Assembly (NCBI GenBank): GCA_902780405.1
Contig: CACZFI010000001.1
Coordinates: 310,001 to 374,000, forward strand
DNA length: 64,000 nt
Direction: 5' to 3'
From: an uncultured Lachnospiraceae bacterium
GTDB taxonomy: Bacteria; Bacillota; Clostridia; Lachnospirales; Lachnospiraceae
The notes under the pieces are model-generated. The model made no database searches. It had not been told where the DNA came from and saw only the letters and a program-made list of their open reading frames with translations. Positions 1-9,160 of the stretch are shown here, one piece after another. Each line of letters begins with the position of its first letter. Positions within the stretch are counted from its first letter, which is position 1. A program made the translations under genes and the position numbers.

Positions 1-2075
1 CGATTGATAACGCCCTTTACGGATTGATCGTCAAGATTCATGAGCAACATGGCGATCTGCGTGGAGCTGTATCTGGTCGTGACATCAATGTTTCGGATGG
101 AACCGACAATGGACTTATGCATCAGATCCATCACACGCGTCTGTTCCGAGAGATCCGGCTTTTTACCCTCGGCTGCAGCGATCGTGAAGAGAACGATATG
201 TACCTGCATGTTGTTTCGTTCGGCAAGAGAACTGATAAACTCATACATCTTTCCGAATTCGGGGTAGGCTGCGATAAGGCCGCCTTTGTAGTGGTGACGA
301 TTCTGGATAATATTTACAAGTGTGTTTAGATCGGCTGCAGGATCCTTCTCGGTATGAACAAAATGATCCACGGTCTGGTGGCTGTAGTAGATGTTGCCGC
401 CTTGCTGCTTGGCCACGTAGAGAGCCTTGTTGGCATTCTCGTAGAGGATCATGGCTTTATCCTTCTCGGTGCATACCTCGGTAATACCAATAGAAACAGA
501 GAAGGGATGCATGTTCTGATCGGTTCCGCTTACCGTATTGGTCTGCTCAAGCAAATCTCTGGCAAGCGCTTCGGCTTCGGAAAGCGTTTTAATCGTGGGA
601 AGGTAGATCACAAATACATCAGCGCCGAAGCGAGAGACGATCATCTCCTTCGCAAGCTTTCTGATCATGCTGACCGTCTTTTTCAGATAGATGTCACCGA
701 CGGTAAATCCTTCGCTTTCGTTGATGAAGTGGAAGTTGTCGATATCTACAACCATGATCACGCCGCTGCCGGACTTCTCGATCGCAGACTGAATCATATC
801 GCGTCCCTTGTCGCGTCCGTATGCGCCGGTTAAGCTGTCTAAATCATCGCTGGTTTCATTGCCCTTGTCCTCGGCCATATCAATGACACGTGTCAGAATG
901 GTAGATGCCTGCTGTACGAGCTCCGCATCTTCATCCGCATTGACATGGGGCAGAAGATCGTCGGTGAGAAGTTTGATCATGACGTCGGTACACTGTGCAT
1001 CCCACTGGGTACCACGGCCCTTGTGCAGTTCATTTAGAATCGCATCCTTCGGAAGGTGCTTTCTGTATACACGGTTGGAACTCATGGCGTCGTATGCATC
1101 GGCTACGGCAATGATCCTTGCGATAAACGGTATCTGATCTCCTGACAGTCCGTCGGGATAACCCTTGCCGTCGGGACGCTCGTGGTGATACCGGGCGCCG
1201 ATATCGAGGTCAGGGATCATGTCGATATCTTTAAGGATCTCGCTTCCTGCGGTTGTGTGTCCCTTCATAACCTGGTATTCCTCGGAGGTGAGCTTGCCCG
1301 GTTTATTCAGTACAGCATCGGGAATTCCGATCTTACCGATGTCATGAAGCAGACCGATGATGCGGATGTTGGATACTTCAATGTCAGACATACCGAGTGC
1401 GGATGCGATCGTGGCGGAATACTCAGCCACACGTCTCGAGTGACCTCTTGTGTATTCGTCCTTGGCATCGATGGTGTTGGCGATGGTGGTGATGGTCTGC
1501 ACCGTCATCTTCTCGATATCACGGTTTCTCTCGGTTAGTTCGTTATTGTAGGCCTGGTTTTTCTTGTGGATATCATCGTAAAGCCTGGTTGCCAAAAATG
1601 AACCGGAGAAGCATAAGAAAAGCAGTGCAAGCTGAATCTCGATATCCTTGCTGTTCGCCTTGGTGATCTCGCCGTTGGTATATCTTAAGTAGATGGAAAC
1701 CAAATTGACAGCGAAGGAAGCGAATCCCGTCACTACGATGATGATCGGCTGATGGAAGAGCACAAGCAATGAAAGCATCGGAAGGATGTAGGAGAATACC
1801 ATCGTCGTACTTCCGGTGATCATAACAAATATGTACATGAGAAAATATCCGCCGACAATCAGGTAACGAAGCGAATAACGATCCGGCTTGGTCAGATAAA
1901 AGATCAGAACAATAAGTGCCGGTACGGCAGTAAACGCCATGAAAACAACAAGATATGTGAAGGAACGCTGGCCCTTCATCACTTCAAAAACATAGCTTAC
2001 AAAGAGGATGATGACGATTGTCATCCATCCGTAAATCAAGCTTCGGTTAATTTTTCTAACGTGTGTATCGCCCAA
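1..2075 (-). CDS. Membrane HD-GYP protein with degenerate GGDEF domains (C-terminus cut by window)
   Basis: Read on the minus strand from a TTG at 2075, seven bases after a GGAGG site; the frame stays open to the window edge, giving 691 codons. About six hydrophobic segments fill residues 10-170. An HD-GYP phosphodiesterase domain follows, with H244-D245 in LLHDIGKIG and G305-Y306-P307 in HHERPDGKGYP. HD-GYP domains hydrolyse cyclic di-GMP. The next domain resembles GGDEF, but its signature reads RFGADVF (residues 482-488), so the catalytic Glu is absent. A further GGDEF-like fold near the edge has RYSSTQIA at the signature and is wholly degenerate. I infer a membrane sensor that degrades cyclic di-GMP, with the GGDEF folds as regulatory or nucleotide-binding modules. 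It is divergent from the MIF-like gene. Confidence 0.85.
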   Translation of the reverse strand, partial: MGDTHVRKINRSLIYGWMTIVIILFVSYVFEVMKGQRSFTYLVVFMAFTAVPALIVLIFYLTKPDRYSLRYLIVGGYFLMYIFVMITGSTTMVFSYILPMLSLLVLFHQPIIIVVTGFASFAVNLVSIYLRYTNGEITKANSKDIEIQLALLFLCFSGSFLATRLYDDIHKKNQAYNNELTERNRDIEKMTVQTITTIANTIDAKDEYTRGHSRRVAEYSATIASALGMSDIEVSNIRIIGLLHDIGKIGIPDAVLNKPGKLTSEEYQVMKGHTTAGSEILKDIDMIPDLDIGARYHHERPDGKGYPDGLSGDQIPFIARIIAVADAYDAMSSNRVYRKHLPKDAILNELHKGRGTQWDAQCTDVMIKLLTDDLLPHVNADEDAELVQQASTILTRVIDMAEDKGNETSDDLDSLTGAYGRDKGRDMIQSAIEKSGSGVIMVVDIDNFHFINESEGFTVGDIYLKKTVSMIRKLAKEMIVSRFGADVFVIYLPTIKTLSEAEALARDLLEQTNTVSGTDQNMHPFSVSIGITEVCTEKDKAMILYENANKALYVAKQQGGNIYYSHQTVDHFVHTEKDPAADLNTLVNIIQNRHHYKGGLIAAYPEFGKMYEFISSLAERNNMQVHIVLFTIAAAEGKKPDLSEQTRVMDLMHKSIVGSIRNIDVTTRYSSTQIAMLLMNLDDQSVKGVIN

Positions 2076-2122
2076 ATCATCACCTCCGGATTCTTGATTT
2101 ATGAGGTTGCATGTATACATAT

Positions 2123-2150
2123 ATTATATCGAAAATCAGGCGAAATTCAA
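2123..2150 (-). promoter_or_regulatory. Sigma-A promoter of the HD-GYP gene
   Basis: On the minus strand, TTGAAT (2150-2145) is followed after 16 bases by TATAAT (2128-2123), about 50 bases upstream of the TTG start. Confidence 0.6.
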
Positions 2151-2184
2151 CCTAAAGTAGGTGTATGAAACGGCAGATCATTTA

Positions 2185-2193
2185 TGGTATAAT
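2185..2193 (+). promoter_or_regulatory. Extended -10 promoter of the MIF-like/GH5 pair
   Basis: TGG followed by TATAAT (2188-2193) forms an extended -10 element. No good -35 is visible 17 bases upstream. It lies 33 bases before the MIF-like start codon. Confidence 0.5.
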
Positions 2194-2225
2194 GTGGACA
2201 TCATTTTTTTCGGGAGGTATTCATT

Positions 2226-2570
2226 ATGCCGTTTATTCATTCAAAAGTAAATGTAACTGTTTCCAAGGAACAGGAAACAAAGATCAACGAAGGTCTGATT
2301 GACGCAGCTTCATCCTGCCTCGGCAAGCCCGAGACCTGGGTGATGCTCCAGATCGAGGACGGATGCCGTCTGTATTTCAGAAAGGACGGAGAGTCACCCG
2401 CAGCATATGTCGAAGTTGCTTTGTTTGGCGGAGAGAATAAGAGTGCGTTTAACGCGTTTACAGGGAAGGCAACCGAGGTATTAAGCAGCGTTCTCGGCAT
2501 TCCGACAGACAGGATCTATGTCAAGTACAGCCCTACGGGAAGCTGGGGATATGACGGTGGTAACTTCTGA
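2226..2570 (+). CDS. MIF / phenylpyruvate tautomerase family protein
   Basis: This 114-residue protein has the length and layout of the macrophage migration inhibitory factor family, trimeric tautomerases that use the N-terminal Pro exposed by Met removal. Pro2 is present ([10 protein letters not shown]). The [13 protein letters not shown] segment matches the family's Lys32 region, and the C-terminus [11 protein letters not shown] matches the usual W-x-x-x-x-F end. The CxxC redox motif of vertebrate MIF is absent (the segment reads AAYVEVAL), so only tautomerase-type activity is expected. The substrate is unknown. A GGGAGG site precedes the ATG. Its stop codon overlaps the start of the GH5 gene by one base, which suggests translational coupling. 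Confidence 0.85.
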   Translation: MPFIHSKVNVTVSKEQETKINEGLIDAASSCLGKPETWVMLQIEDGCRLYFRKDGESPAAYVEVALFGGENKSAFNAFTGKATEVLSSVLGIPTDRIYVKYSPTGSWGYDGGNF

Positions 2571-4060
2571 TGAAGCGCGGTATGAAAATCTTAGTGGCCG
2601 TTCAGGTCACAGTCATCGTATTCCTGCTTGGCATATTCGTCGGCATGTCGATCGAGAAAAAGCGCATGGCGAAGGATACCGCCGCAGATACAGCGAAGGA
2701 AACTTCTGCGGATGGGGCTTCATCGTCCGAAACCATATCAACAGAAAGCGCGGATCTTCCCGATGCCGAGCATCCGGACCGGAGCGCGGCGGTTTCGTCC
2801 GGGGACATCGTCAATCGTGAGGTTGATTACGGCCCCAAGGAGGTGCCGGAGCCGACAACGGACGACTGGCTTACGGCAAAGGGCAATAAGCTCTATGACA
2901 AAGACGGCAAAGAGGTTTGGATCACGGGTGTCAACTGGTTCGGATACAACACGGGAACCAACACCTTTGACGGACTCTGGGCATCCGATTTGAACACATC
3001 CATTCAGGAGATCGCAAATCATGGTTTCAACCTGATCCGTGTTCCCTTCTCGGCGGAACTGATCCTTGCATGGTCGCACGGCGAGTATCCGGATGCAAAC
3101 TTCAACCAGGCCACCAACGACTATCTGGTCGGTATGGACAGTCTTTCGATCTTTGACTACGTGGTCGGACAGTGTCGCGCCAACGGTTTAAAGATCATGA
3201 TCGATATTCACAGTGCCGAGACCAACGCATCGGGACATATGGTAAATCTCTGGTATACCGAGCGTATATCGAAGGAGGATTATCTTGCCGCGCTTGCCTG
3301 GATGGCACGCAGGTACAAGGATGACGATACCATCATCGCATTTGATCTTAAAAATGAACCTCACGGCAAGCCTTATGAAAAAGACGGCGCTGCAAAGTGG
3401 GACGGTTCAAAAGATGAGAATAACTGGCGCTATATGGCAGAGGAAGCGGCAGCGGTTGTACTTGCCGAGAATCCAAATGTCCTGATCATGGTTGAGGGAA
3501 TCGAAATCTATCCGACGGATATCAAAAAGAACGGTGATTTCCATTCGGAGAATGAGGATGATTACTATTTCAACTGGTGGGGAGGTAATCTTCGCGGTGT
3601 GGCTGACTATCCCGTCGATCTCGGAAAGTATCAGAACAAACTTGTCTACTCGCCGCATGACTACGGTCCGACGGTATACGAGCAGCCGTGGTTTCAGGGA
3701 GATTATGACTTTGACAGTCTGATGAAGGACTGTTGGAAGGATAACTGGTTTTATATTTATGAGAAGGGTACGGCACCGCTTTTGATCGGAGAGTGGGGAG
3801 GCTTTATGAAGGAGCCGAACTTAAAGTGGATGACCTGTATGCGGGAGCTTATCAAGAAGAATCACCTGCATCACACCTTCTGGTGCTTTAACGCCAATTC
3901 CGGCGACACCGGCGGACTGGTGCTCGATGACTTTACCACCTGGGACGAGGAAAAGTATGCTTTTGTGAAAGAAGTCCTCTGGACCAAGGGTGATTCCTTT
4001 GTGGGGCTCGATCATGAGATTCCGCTCGGCACCAATGGTATCAGTCTTTCAGACTACTAG
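2570..4060 (+). CDS. Membrane-anchored GH5 endoglucanase (cellulase)
   Basis: A 496-residue glycoside hydrolase family 5 protein. Residues 5-27 form an uncleaved-looking signal anchor, followed by a Thr/Ser/Ala/Glu-rich linker to about residue 95, so the catalytic domain is displayed outside the membrane. The domain opens with [20 protein letters not shown]. The acid/base Glu is E263 in DLKNEPHG, and the nucleophile is E408 in [27 protein letters not shown] and [12 protein letters not shown] resemble the Acidothermus E1-type subfamily GH5_1, so beta-1,4-glucan cleavage is likely. No carbohydrate-binding module, dockerin or sorting motif is seen. It is translated directly after the MIF-like gene. 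Confidence 0.9.
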   Translation: MKRGMKILVAVQVTVIVFLLGIFVGMSIEKKRMAKDTAADTAKETSADGASSSETISTESADLPDAEHPDRSAAVSSGDIVNREVDYGPKEVPEPTTDDWLTAKGNKLYDKDGKEVWITGVNWFGYNTGTNTFDGLWASDLNTSIQEIANHGFNLIRVPFSAELILAWSHGEYPDANFNQATNDYLVGMDSLSIFDYVVGQCRANGLKIMIDIHSAETNASGHMVNLWYTERISKEDYLAALAWMARRYKDDDTIIAFDLKNEPHGKPYEKDGAAKWDGSKDENNWRYMAEEAAAVVLAENPNVLIMVEGIEIYPTDIKKNGDFHSENEDDYYFNWWGGNLRGVADYPVDLGKYQNKLVYSPHDYGPTVYEQPWFQGDYDFDSLMKDCWKDNWFYIYEKGTAPLLIGEWGGFMKEPNLKWMTCMRELIKKNHLHHTFWCFNANSGDTGGLVLDDFTTWDEEKYAFVKEVLWTKGDSFVGLDHEIPLGTNGISLSDY

Positions 4061-4076
4061 ACGGCAGGAAAATTTC

Positions 4077-4105
4077 TTGCCAAAACCCGAAGCGATCATT
4101 ATAAT
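4077..4105 (+). promoter_or_regulatory. Sigma-A promoter of gpmI
   Basis: TTGCCA (4077-4082) and TATAAT (4100-4105) are separated by 17 bases, 55 bases before the gpmI start. Confidence 0.7.
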
Positions 4106-4159
4106 AGTAGCGGATATTAAAGGCTTATCTAATAAATATAGAACGAGGAGACAAGTAAA

Positions 4160-5701
4160 ATGAGTAAAAAGCCAGTAGTTTTAATGGTACTTGACGGCTA
4201 TGGCATCAGCGAGCGTGAGGATGGCAACGCAATTGCCATGGCGAAGACACCGGTGATGGATGCGCTTAAGGCAAAGTACCCTTTTGTAAAAGGCAATGCC
4301 TCCGGTATGTTTGTTGGACTTCCCGAAGGACAGATGGGTAACTCCGAGGTCGGTCACATGAACATCGGCGCAGGCCGTGTTATCTACCAGGATCTCACCA
4401 AGATCACGAAACTGATCCAGGACGGTGATTTCTTCGAGAACCCCGAGCTGAATGAAGCCATCGACAATTGCGTCAAGAACAATTCCGATCTTCATCTGTG
4501 GGGACTTCTTTCCGACGGTGGTGTACACAGCCACAACACGCATCTTTACGCACTGCTTGAGCTGTGCAAGAAGAAGAACTTCGAGAGAGTATATCTGCAT
4601 CCCTTCTTCGACGGAAGAGATACTCCGCCCGCATCAGGTAAGGATTATCTGATCGAACTTGTGGAGCAGACCAAGAAAATCGGTGTCGGCAAGGTTGCAT
4701 CTCTTTCCGGACGTTATTATGCGATGGACAGAGACAATCGCTGGGACAGAGTAGAGAAGGCATACAAGTCCCTTGTTACCGGTGATGGTGTTACGGCAAC
4801 GGATCCCATCGAAGCAATGCAGGCATCCTATGATCAGGATGTAACGGATGAGTTCGTGGTTCCCACCGTGATCGTGGAAGACGGCAAGCCCGTATCCCTC
4901 GTAAAGCCCGGAGACTCCGTTATCTTCTTCAACTTCCGCCCGGATCGTGCAAGAGAGATCACAAGAGCTTTCTGTGATGATGATTTTGATGGTTTTGAGC
5001 GTCCGAACGGCCGTATGCCTCTTACCTATGTATGCTTTAAGGATTATGATGTAACCATCCCCAACAAACTTGTTGCATTCAAGAAGGAAGAGATCACCAA
5101 CACCTTCGGCGAGTACCTTGCGGCGAACGGATTAAAGCAGCTTCGTCTTGCTGAAACAGAGAAATATGCGCACGTTACCTTCTTCTTCAACGGCGGTATC
5201 GAAGAGCCGAACAAAGACGAAGACCGTATCTTGGTAAAGTCTCCCGCTGTAGCTACCTATGATCTTCAGCCTGAGATGAGCGCACCTGAGGTAAGCGAGA
5301 AATTAAATGCGGCAATTACATCCGGCAAATACGATGTGATCATCATCAACTTTGCAAACCCTGATATGGTAGGTCATACAGGTGTGATTCCCGCGGCTGT
5401 TGCGGCTGTAGAGAAGGTTGATCAGTGTGTGGGTTCTGCAGTAGAGGCAGTAAAGTCCGTGGACGGCGTACTCTTTATCTGTGCGGATCACGGTAATGCC
5501 GAGCAGATGATCGATTACGAGACCGGCAATCCTCATACCGCACATACCACCAACCCCGTTCCTTTCATCCTTGTAAACTATGATGAGGGCGTTACGCTTC
5601 GCGAGGGCGGATGTCTTGCGGATATCGTACCTACGTTGCTTGATGTGATGGGCATGGAGCAGCCTGCCGAGATGACAGGAAAGAGCCTGCTTGTACGCTA
5701 G
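4160..5701 (+). CDS. gpmI: 2,3-bisphosphoglycerate-independent phosphoglycerate mutase
   Basis: This enzyme interconverts 3- and 2-phosphoglycerate in glycolysis using two Mn ions. The 513-residue length is typical. The phosphorylated Ser is S62 in QMGNSEVGHMNIGAG. Metal and substrate motifs are VLDGYG near the N-terminus, HPFFDGRDTPP, SGRYYAMDRDNRWDR, NFRPDRAREI and the C-terminal ADHGNAE plus HTAHTTNPVPF. A GAGGAG site precedes the ATG. It has its own promoter and is followed 15 bases later by mscL. Confidence 0.97.
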   Translation: MSKKPVVLMVLDGYGISEREDGNAIAMAKTPVMDALKAKYPFVKGNASGMFVGLPEGQMGNSEVGHMNIGAGRVIYQDLTKITKLIQDGDFFENPELNEAIDNCVKNNSDLHLWGLLSDGGVHSHNTHLYALLELCKKKNFERVYLHPFFDGRDTPPASGKDYLIELVEQTKKIGVGKVASLSGRYYAMDRDNRWDRVEKAYKSLVTGDGVTATDPIEAMQASYDQDVTDEFVVPTVIVEDGKPVSLVKPGDSVIFFNFRPDRAREITRAFCDDDFDGFERPNGRMPLTYVCFKDYDVTIPNKLVAFKKEEITNTFGEYLAANGLKQLRLAETEKYAHVTFFFNGGIEEPNKDEDRILVKSPAVATYDLQPEMSAPEVSEKLNAAITSGKYDVIIINFANPDMVGHTGVIPAAVAAVEKVDQCVGSAVEAVKSVDGVLFICADHGNAEQMIDYETGNPHTAHTTNPVPFILVNYDEGVTLREGGCLADIVPTLLDVMGMEQPAEMTGKSLLVR

Positions 5702-5716
5702 AAAAGGAGAATAACT

Positions 5717-6136
5717 ATGAAGAAATTTCTGAAAGAGTTCAAAGAATTTGCCTTAAAAGGAAATGTCATGGATATGGCCATCGGTGTGATCATCGGTGGT
5801 GCGTTTGCAGCGATCATCACTGCTTTTACCGAGGATTTCATCAATCCGCTGATTGCAGCGATCGGCGGTGCGGAAGTAGGCGGCAGAACCGAGATCGGTG
5901 ACACTGGTGCCTATATCGAGTGGGGTGCATTTATCACGTCCGTGATCAATTTCCTCATTGTCGCATTTGTTTTGTTCCTTATGCTCAAGGGTATGAACAA
6001 GCTGATGACCATCGGCAAGAAAAAGGAAGAGGAAGCGCCTCTTACCAGAAAGTGCCCTTACTGCTTCGGTGAAATTGATGTGAAGGCTACCAAGTGTATG
6101 CACTGTACTTCTGACGTAGAACCCGAATCCAAATAA
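5717..6136 (+). CDS. mscL: Large-conductance mechanosensitive channel with zinc-ribbon tail
   Basis: The 139-residue protein starts with the MscL signature FKEFALKGNVMDMAIGVIIGGAF (split here as FKEFALKGNVMDM and AIGVIIGGAF) forming TM1. TM2 is near residues 75-95 (FITSVINFLIVAFVLFL). The channel opens under membrane tension on hypo-osmotic shock. The usual C-terminal helical bundle is replaced or extended by a short treble-clef-like segment with two CxxC pairs (CPYC and CMHC, about residues 113-131), a predicted zinc ribbon. An AAAAGGAG site precedes the ATG. It probably shares the gpmI transcript. Confidence 0.95.
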   Translation: MKKFLKEFKEFALKGNVMDMAIGVIIGGAFAAIITAFTEDFINPLIAAIGGAEVGGRTEIGDTGAYIEWGAFITSVINFLIVAFVLFLMLKGMNKLMTIGKKKEEEAPLTRKCPYCFGEIDVKATKCMHCTSDVEPESK

Positions 6137-6144
6137 ATTTATGC

Positions 6145-6173
6145 TTGCACATGCGATTGATTTGTGATATATT
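6145..6173 (+). promoter_or_regulatory. Sigma-A promoter of secG
   Basis: TTGCAC (6145-6150) and TATATT (6168-6173) with a 17-base spacer, 38 bases before the secG start. Confidence 0.65.
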
Positions 6174-6210
6174 CTTCTGAGTGTGTATTAATAAGATAGG
6201 AGGAACAGTT

Positions 6211-6447
6211 GTGCAAACAGCTTTAATCATTGCATTATTAATTATATCGGTAGTACTTGCAATCATCGTCATGATGCAGGAAGGCAAGGGTAACGGTCTT
6301 ACGGATACGTTGACCGGATCCACGGATTCTTATTGGAGCAAGAACAAAAAGCATTCCAAGCAGTCCCGCCTGAACAAGGCCACTGCGGTTTTAGGAGCGC
6401 TTTACATGATCCTTGCGCTTTTGCTTTCTTCAAAGTTTATTAAATAG
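6211..6447 (+). CDS. secG: Preprotein translocase subunit SecG
   Basis: A 78-residue protein with two membrane helices (about residues 2-21 and 57-75) around a loop containing the family motif MMQEGKGNGL. SecG assists SecYEG-mediated protein export. The GTG at 6211 is chosen because AGGAGG ends eight bases upstream; the in-frame GTG at 6181 would place that ribosome binding site inside the gene. A dedicated promoter and a terminator frame it as a single-gene unit. The tail is basic (SKNKKHSKQSRLNK). Confidence 0.9.
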   Translation: MQTALIIALLIISVVLAIIVMMQEGKGNGLTDTLTGSTDSYWSKNKKHSKQSRLNKATAVLGALYMILALLLSSKFIK

Positions 6448-6453
6448 CATTGA

Positions 6454-6484
6454 AAGACGAGGTTCGTAAGACCTCGTCTTTTTT
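6454..6484 (+). terminator. Intrinsic terminator after secG
   Basis: A perfect 10-bp stem (AAGACGAGGT / ACCTCGTCTT) with a 7-base loop runs into a T tract ending at 6484. Confidence 0.9.
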
Positions 6485-6502
6485 ATGAAAAGGAGTACGA
6501 AC

Positions 6503-8641
6503 ATGGAGTATCAAGAGGCGCTTATCGAAGCCAAAGAAAAACTGAATCAGCTCATGAATGACCCGACCTACAAGCCCATGCGTCGTTCCGATTTGAAATT
6601 CCTTCTTCAGATCACGGATGAGAAGGAAGAACTTTTTGATGCAGCCTTAAACGGCCTGATTGCAGACGGAAAGATCGAGCTTTCCAAGCGAGGCAAATAC
6701 ATGGCGGCTACATCCGTGATGATCCCCGGTACCTTTATTGCCAACAAAAAAGGCTTCGGTTTCGTAAGTGTCGAAGGAGAGAGTGAAGATTTCTTCATAC
6801 CGCCCGGAGATACGGCCGATGCATTTCACGGCGACAAGGTTTTGATCACACCTTTAAACCGTCAGAAGACCGGCGGCAGAAGAGAGGCCAAGATCGTAAG
6901 GATCGTGGAGAGAACGTACTCGAAGATCGTCGGAACCTACGAAAAACAAAACGGTTTCGGTTTTGTGATCCCCGACAATAAAAAAATTGCCGATGATATC
7001 TACGTGGCGGCTTCCGATTCCATGGGCGCCATGACCGGCCACAAGGTTGTGTGTGACCTCACCTCCTACGGCGGTGGCGGAAAGTCACCCGAAGGAAAGA
7101 TCACGGAAATTCTCGGACATATCAACGACCCGAAGACGGATATTTTATCCGTGGTCCGCGCATATGACATTCCCGTGGAGTATCCCGCAGAGGTTATGAA
7201 GGACCTTGACAGGATTCCCGACGAGGTGGATCCTGCGGATATCGAAGGACGCACGGATTTTCGAAGCCTCACCACGGTTACGATCGATGGAGAGGATGCG
7301 AAGGACTTAGACGATGCCATAACGCTCTCCAAAGAGGGAGATCTTTATACACTCGGTGTACATATTGCGGATGTATCCCACTATGTAACGGAACATTCCC
7401 CGCTTGACAAAGAAGCCTTAAAGCGCGGTACCAGCTGCTATCTGATAGACAGTGTGATCCCTATGATCCCGCACAAGCTTTCCAACGGCATATGTTCTCT
7501 GAATCATGATGTGGACAGGTTGACGCTTTCATGCGTTATGACCATCGATGCGAAGGGCAAGGTGGTCGATCATACCATTTCCGAAGGTGTGATCAATGTC
7601 AACGAACGCATGAGTTATACGGATGTACAAAAGATTCTGGATCGAAGTGATGAGGCGGTTCTTGCGCGTTACAAGGATCTTGTATCTTTCTTTGATCTGA
7701 TGAAGGAGCTTTCCGGCGTGATCCGGGCCGCCAGAGTAAAGCGCGGTTCGATCGATTTCGATATGCCGGAGACCAAGATCATCGTAGATGAGCAGGGAAA
7801 GCCCATCGAGATCAAGCCCTATCCGAGAAATACAGCCACCAATATCATCGAGGATTTCATGCTTATGGCCAACGAAACCGTGGCCGAGGATTTCTTCTGG
7901 CAGGAGATTCCGTTTGAGTACCGCGTGCATGAGCACCCGGATCCGGAGAAAATCGATTCTCTTCGATTTTTCTTAAATAACTTCGGCGTATTTACCAAGC
8001 CTTCAAGAGACGAGGTGCATCCGAAGGAATTACAGAAGATTCTGTCTGCCATAGAGGGAGAGTCCTATGAGCCTTTGATCTCAAGGATGCTGCTTCGATC
8101 CATGAAGCAGGCGCGTTATTCCACGGAATGCATCGGGCATTTCGGCTTATCGTGCAAGTATTATTGCCATTTCACCTCGCCGATCCGTCGTTATCCGGAT
8201 CTCCAGATCCATAGGATCATCAAGGAGAATTTGCGCGGTACGCTTGACAGCAAGCGCCTTGCGCACTATAAGCAGATCCTTCCGGGTGTGGCCGATGACA
8301 ATTCCTTAAAGGAGCGTCGCGCGGAGGAAGCGGAGCGTGAGGTCATCAAATTAAAACAAATCGAGTTTATGTCCGAACACGTCGGAGAGATTTTCCCTGG
8401 TGTCGTATCGGGACTCACATCCAATTTCATCTTTGTGGAACTTGAAAATACGGTTGAGGGCGCCATCTCCGTTGCGGATATGACGGATGACATCTATGTG
8501 TTCCGTGAAGAGGAGTATGCCATGACCGGTACGAGAACCGGCAGACGTTTCTCCCTCGGAGACCGTGTTACGATTCAGGTTGCAGCTTGCGACAAGCTGC
8601 AAAAAAGAATTGATTTTTCACTTGCAGATGATATGATGTAA
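6503..8641 (+). CDS. rnr: Ribonuclease R
   Basis: A 3'-5' hydrolytic exoribonuclease of the RNase II/RNB family that degrades structured RNA and works with tmRNA-SmpB on faulty mRNA. Start ATG 6503 follows AAAAGGAGT; an in-frame ATG at 6485 lies in the terminator tail. The domain order in the 712 residues is: winged-helix region (about 1-65), two cold-shock OB folds (each with a KGFGFV- or NGFGFV-type motif), the RNB catalytic domain with the metal-binding acidic cluster DGEDAKDLDDAI, and a C-terminal S1 domain (GVVSGLTSNFIFVEL). The position directly upstream of smpB-ssrA is common in Firmicutes and fits the shared role in ribosome rescue. Confidence 0.96.
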   Translation: MEYQEALIEAKEKLNQLMNDPTYKPMRRSDLKFLLQITDEKEELFDAALNGLIADGKIELSKRGKYMAATSVMIPGTFIANKKGFGFVSVEGESEDFFIPPGDTADAFHGDKVLITPLNRQKTGGRREAKIVRIVERTYSKIVGTYEKQNGFGFVIPDNKKIADDIYVAASDSMGAMTGHKVVCDLTSYGGGGKSPEGKITEILGHINDPKTDILSVVRAYDIPVEYPAEVMKDLDRIPDEVDPADIEGRTDFRSLTTVTIDGEDAKDLDDAITLSKEGDLYTLGVHIADVSHYVTEHSPLDKEALKRGTSCYLIDSVIPMIPHKLSNGICSLNHDVDRLTLSCVMTIDAKGKVVDHTISEGVINVNERMSYTDVQKILDRSDEAVLARYKDLVSFFDLMKELSGVIRAARVKRGSIDFDMPETKIIVDEQGKPIEIKPYPRNTATNIIEDFMLMANETVAEDFFWQEIPFEYRVHEHPDPEKIDSLRFFLNNFGVFTKPSRDEVHPKELQKILSAIEGESYEPLISRMLLRSMKQARYSTECIGHFGLSCKYYCHFTSPIRRYPDLQIHRIIKENLRGTLDSKRLAHYKQILPGVADDNSLKERRAEEAEREVIKLKQIEFMSEHVGEIFPGVVSGLTSNFIFVELENTVEGAISVADMTDDIYVFREEEYAMTGTRTGRRFSLGDRVTIQVAACDKLQKRIDFSLADDMM

Positions 8642-8653
8642 GGAGAAGAGATC

Positions 8654-9124
8654 ATGTCAAAGACGAAGGGCGTATCATTGATCGCCAACAACAAAAAAGC
8701 ATATCATGACTATTTCATCGAGGAAACTTTTGAAGCAGGACTTGCTTTAGTCGGCACCGAGGTGAAATCCCTTCGCCAGGGGCAGTGCAGTATCAAAGAA
8801 TCCTTTGTCCGCGTGGAGGACGGAGAGGTCTTTGTCTATCAGATGCACATTCCGCCTTACGAGAAGGGAAATATCTTCAACAAGGACCCGCTTCGCGTGA
8901 GAAAACTGCTTCTTCACAAGCGGGAGATCAACCGACTGATCGGTCAGCAGCAACAAAAGGGTTATACCATAGTTCCGCTCAAGGTCTATTTCAAAGACAG
9001 TCGTGTCAAGATCGAGATCGGTCTTGCGCGAGGCAAGAAGCTCTATGATAAGCGTGACGATATCGCCAAGAGAGATACCAAGCGCGAAGCAGAGCGTGAA
9101 TTCAAGATCAGGAACCTTGGATGA
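8654..9124 (+). CDS. smpB: SsrA-binding protein SmpB
   Basis: A 156-residue partner of tmRNA that delivers it to stalled ribosomes. Family motifs are [32 protein letters not shown], the PYEKGN segment and the basic C-terminal tail [19 protein letters not shown] that enters the mRNA channel. AAGGAG precedes the ATG, twelve bases after rnr. The cognate RNA gene ssrA starts 36 bases downstream. Confidence 0.97.
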   Translation: MSKTKGVSLIANNKKAYHDYFIEETFEAGLALVGTEVKSLRQGQCSIKESFVRVEDGEVFVYQMHIPPYEKGNIFNKDPLRVRKLLLHKREINRLIGQQQQKGYTIVPLKVYFKDSRVKIEIGLARGKKLYDKRDDIAKRDTKREAEREFKIRNLG

Positions 9125-9131
9125 CGTACAT

Positions 9132-9153
9132 ATCGGGTGGTTTTCCACCCGAT
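9132..9153 (+). other. Hairpin between smpB and ssrA
   Basis: A perfect 9-bp stem (ATCGGGTGG / CCACCCGAT) with a TTTT loop. No T run follows, so it looks like an mRNA-stabilising or processing structure rather than a terminator. It ends seven bases before the mature tmRNA 5' end, where RNase P would act. Confidence 0.5.
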
Positions 9154-9160
9154 CATATAA

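Noticed and set aside
4062..4080. Hairpin after the GH5 gene as a terminator
   Set aside because: The stem is short, no T run follows, and its 3' arm contains the -35 box of gpmI.
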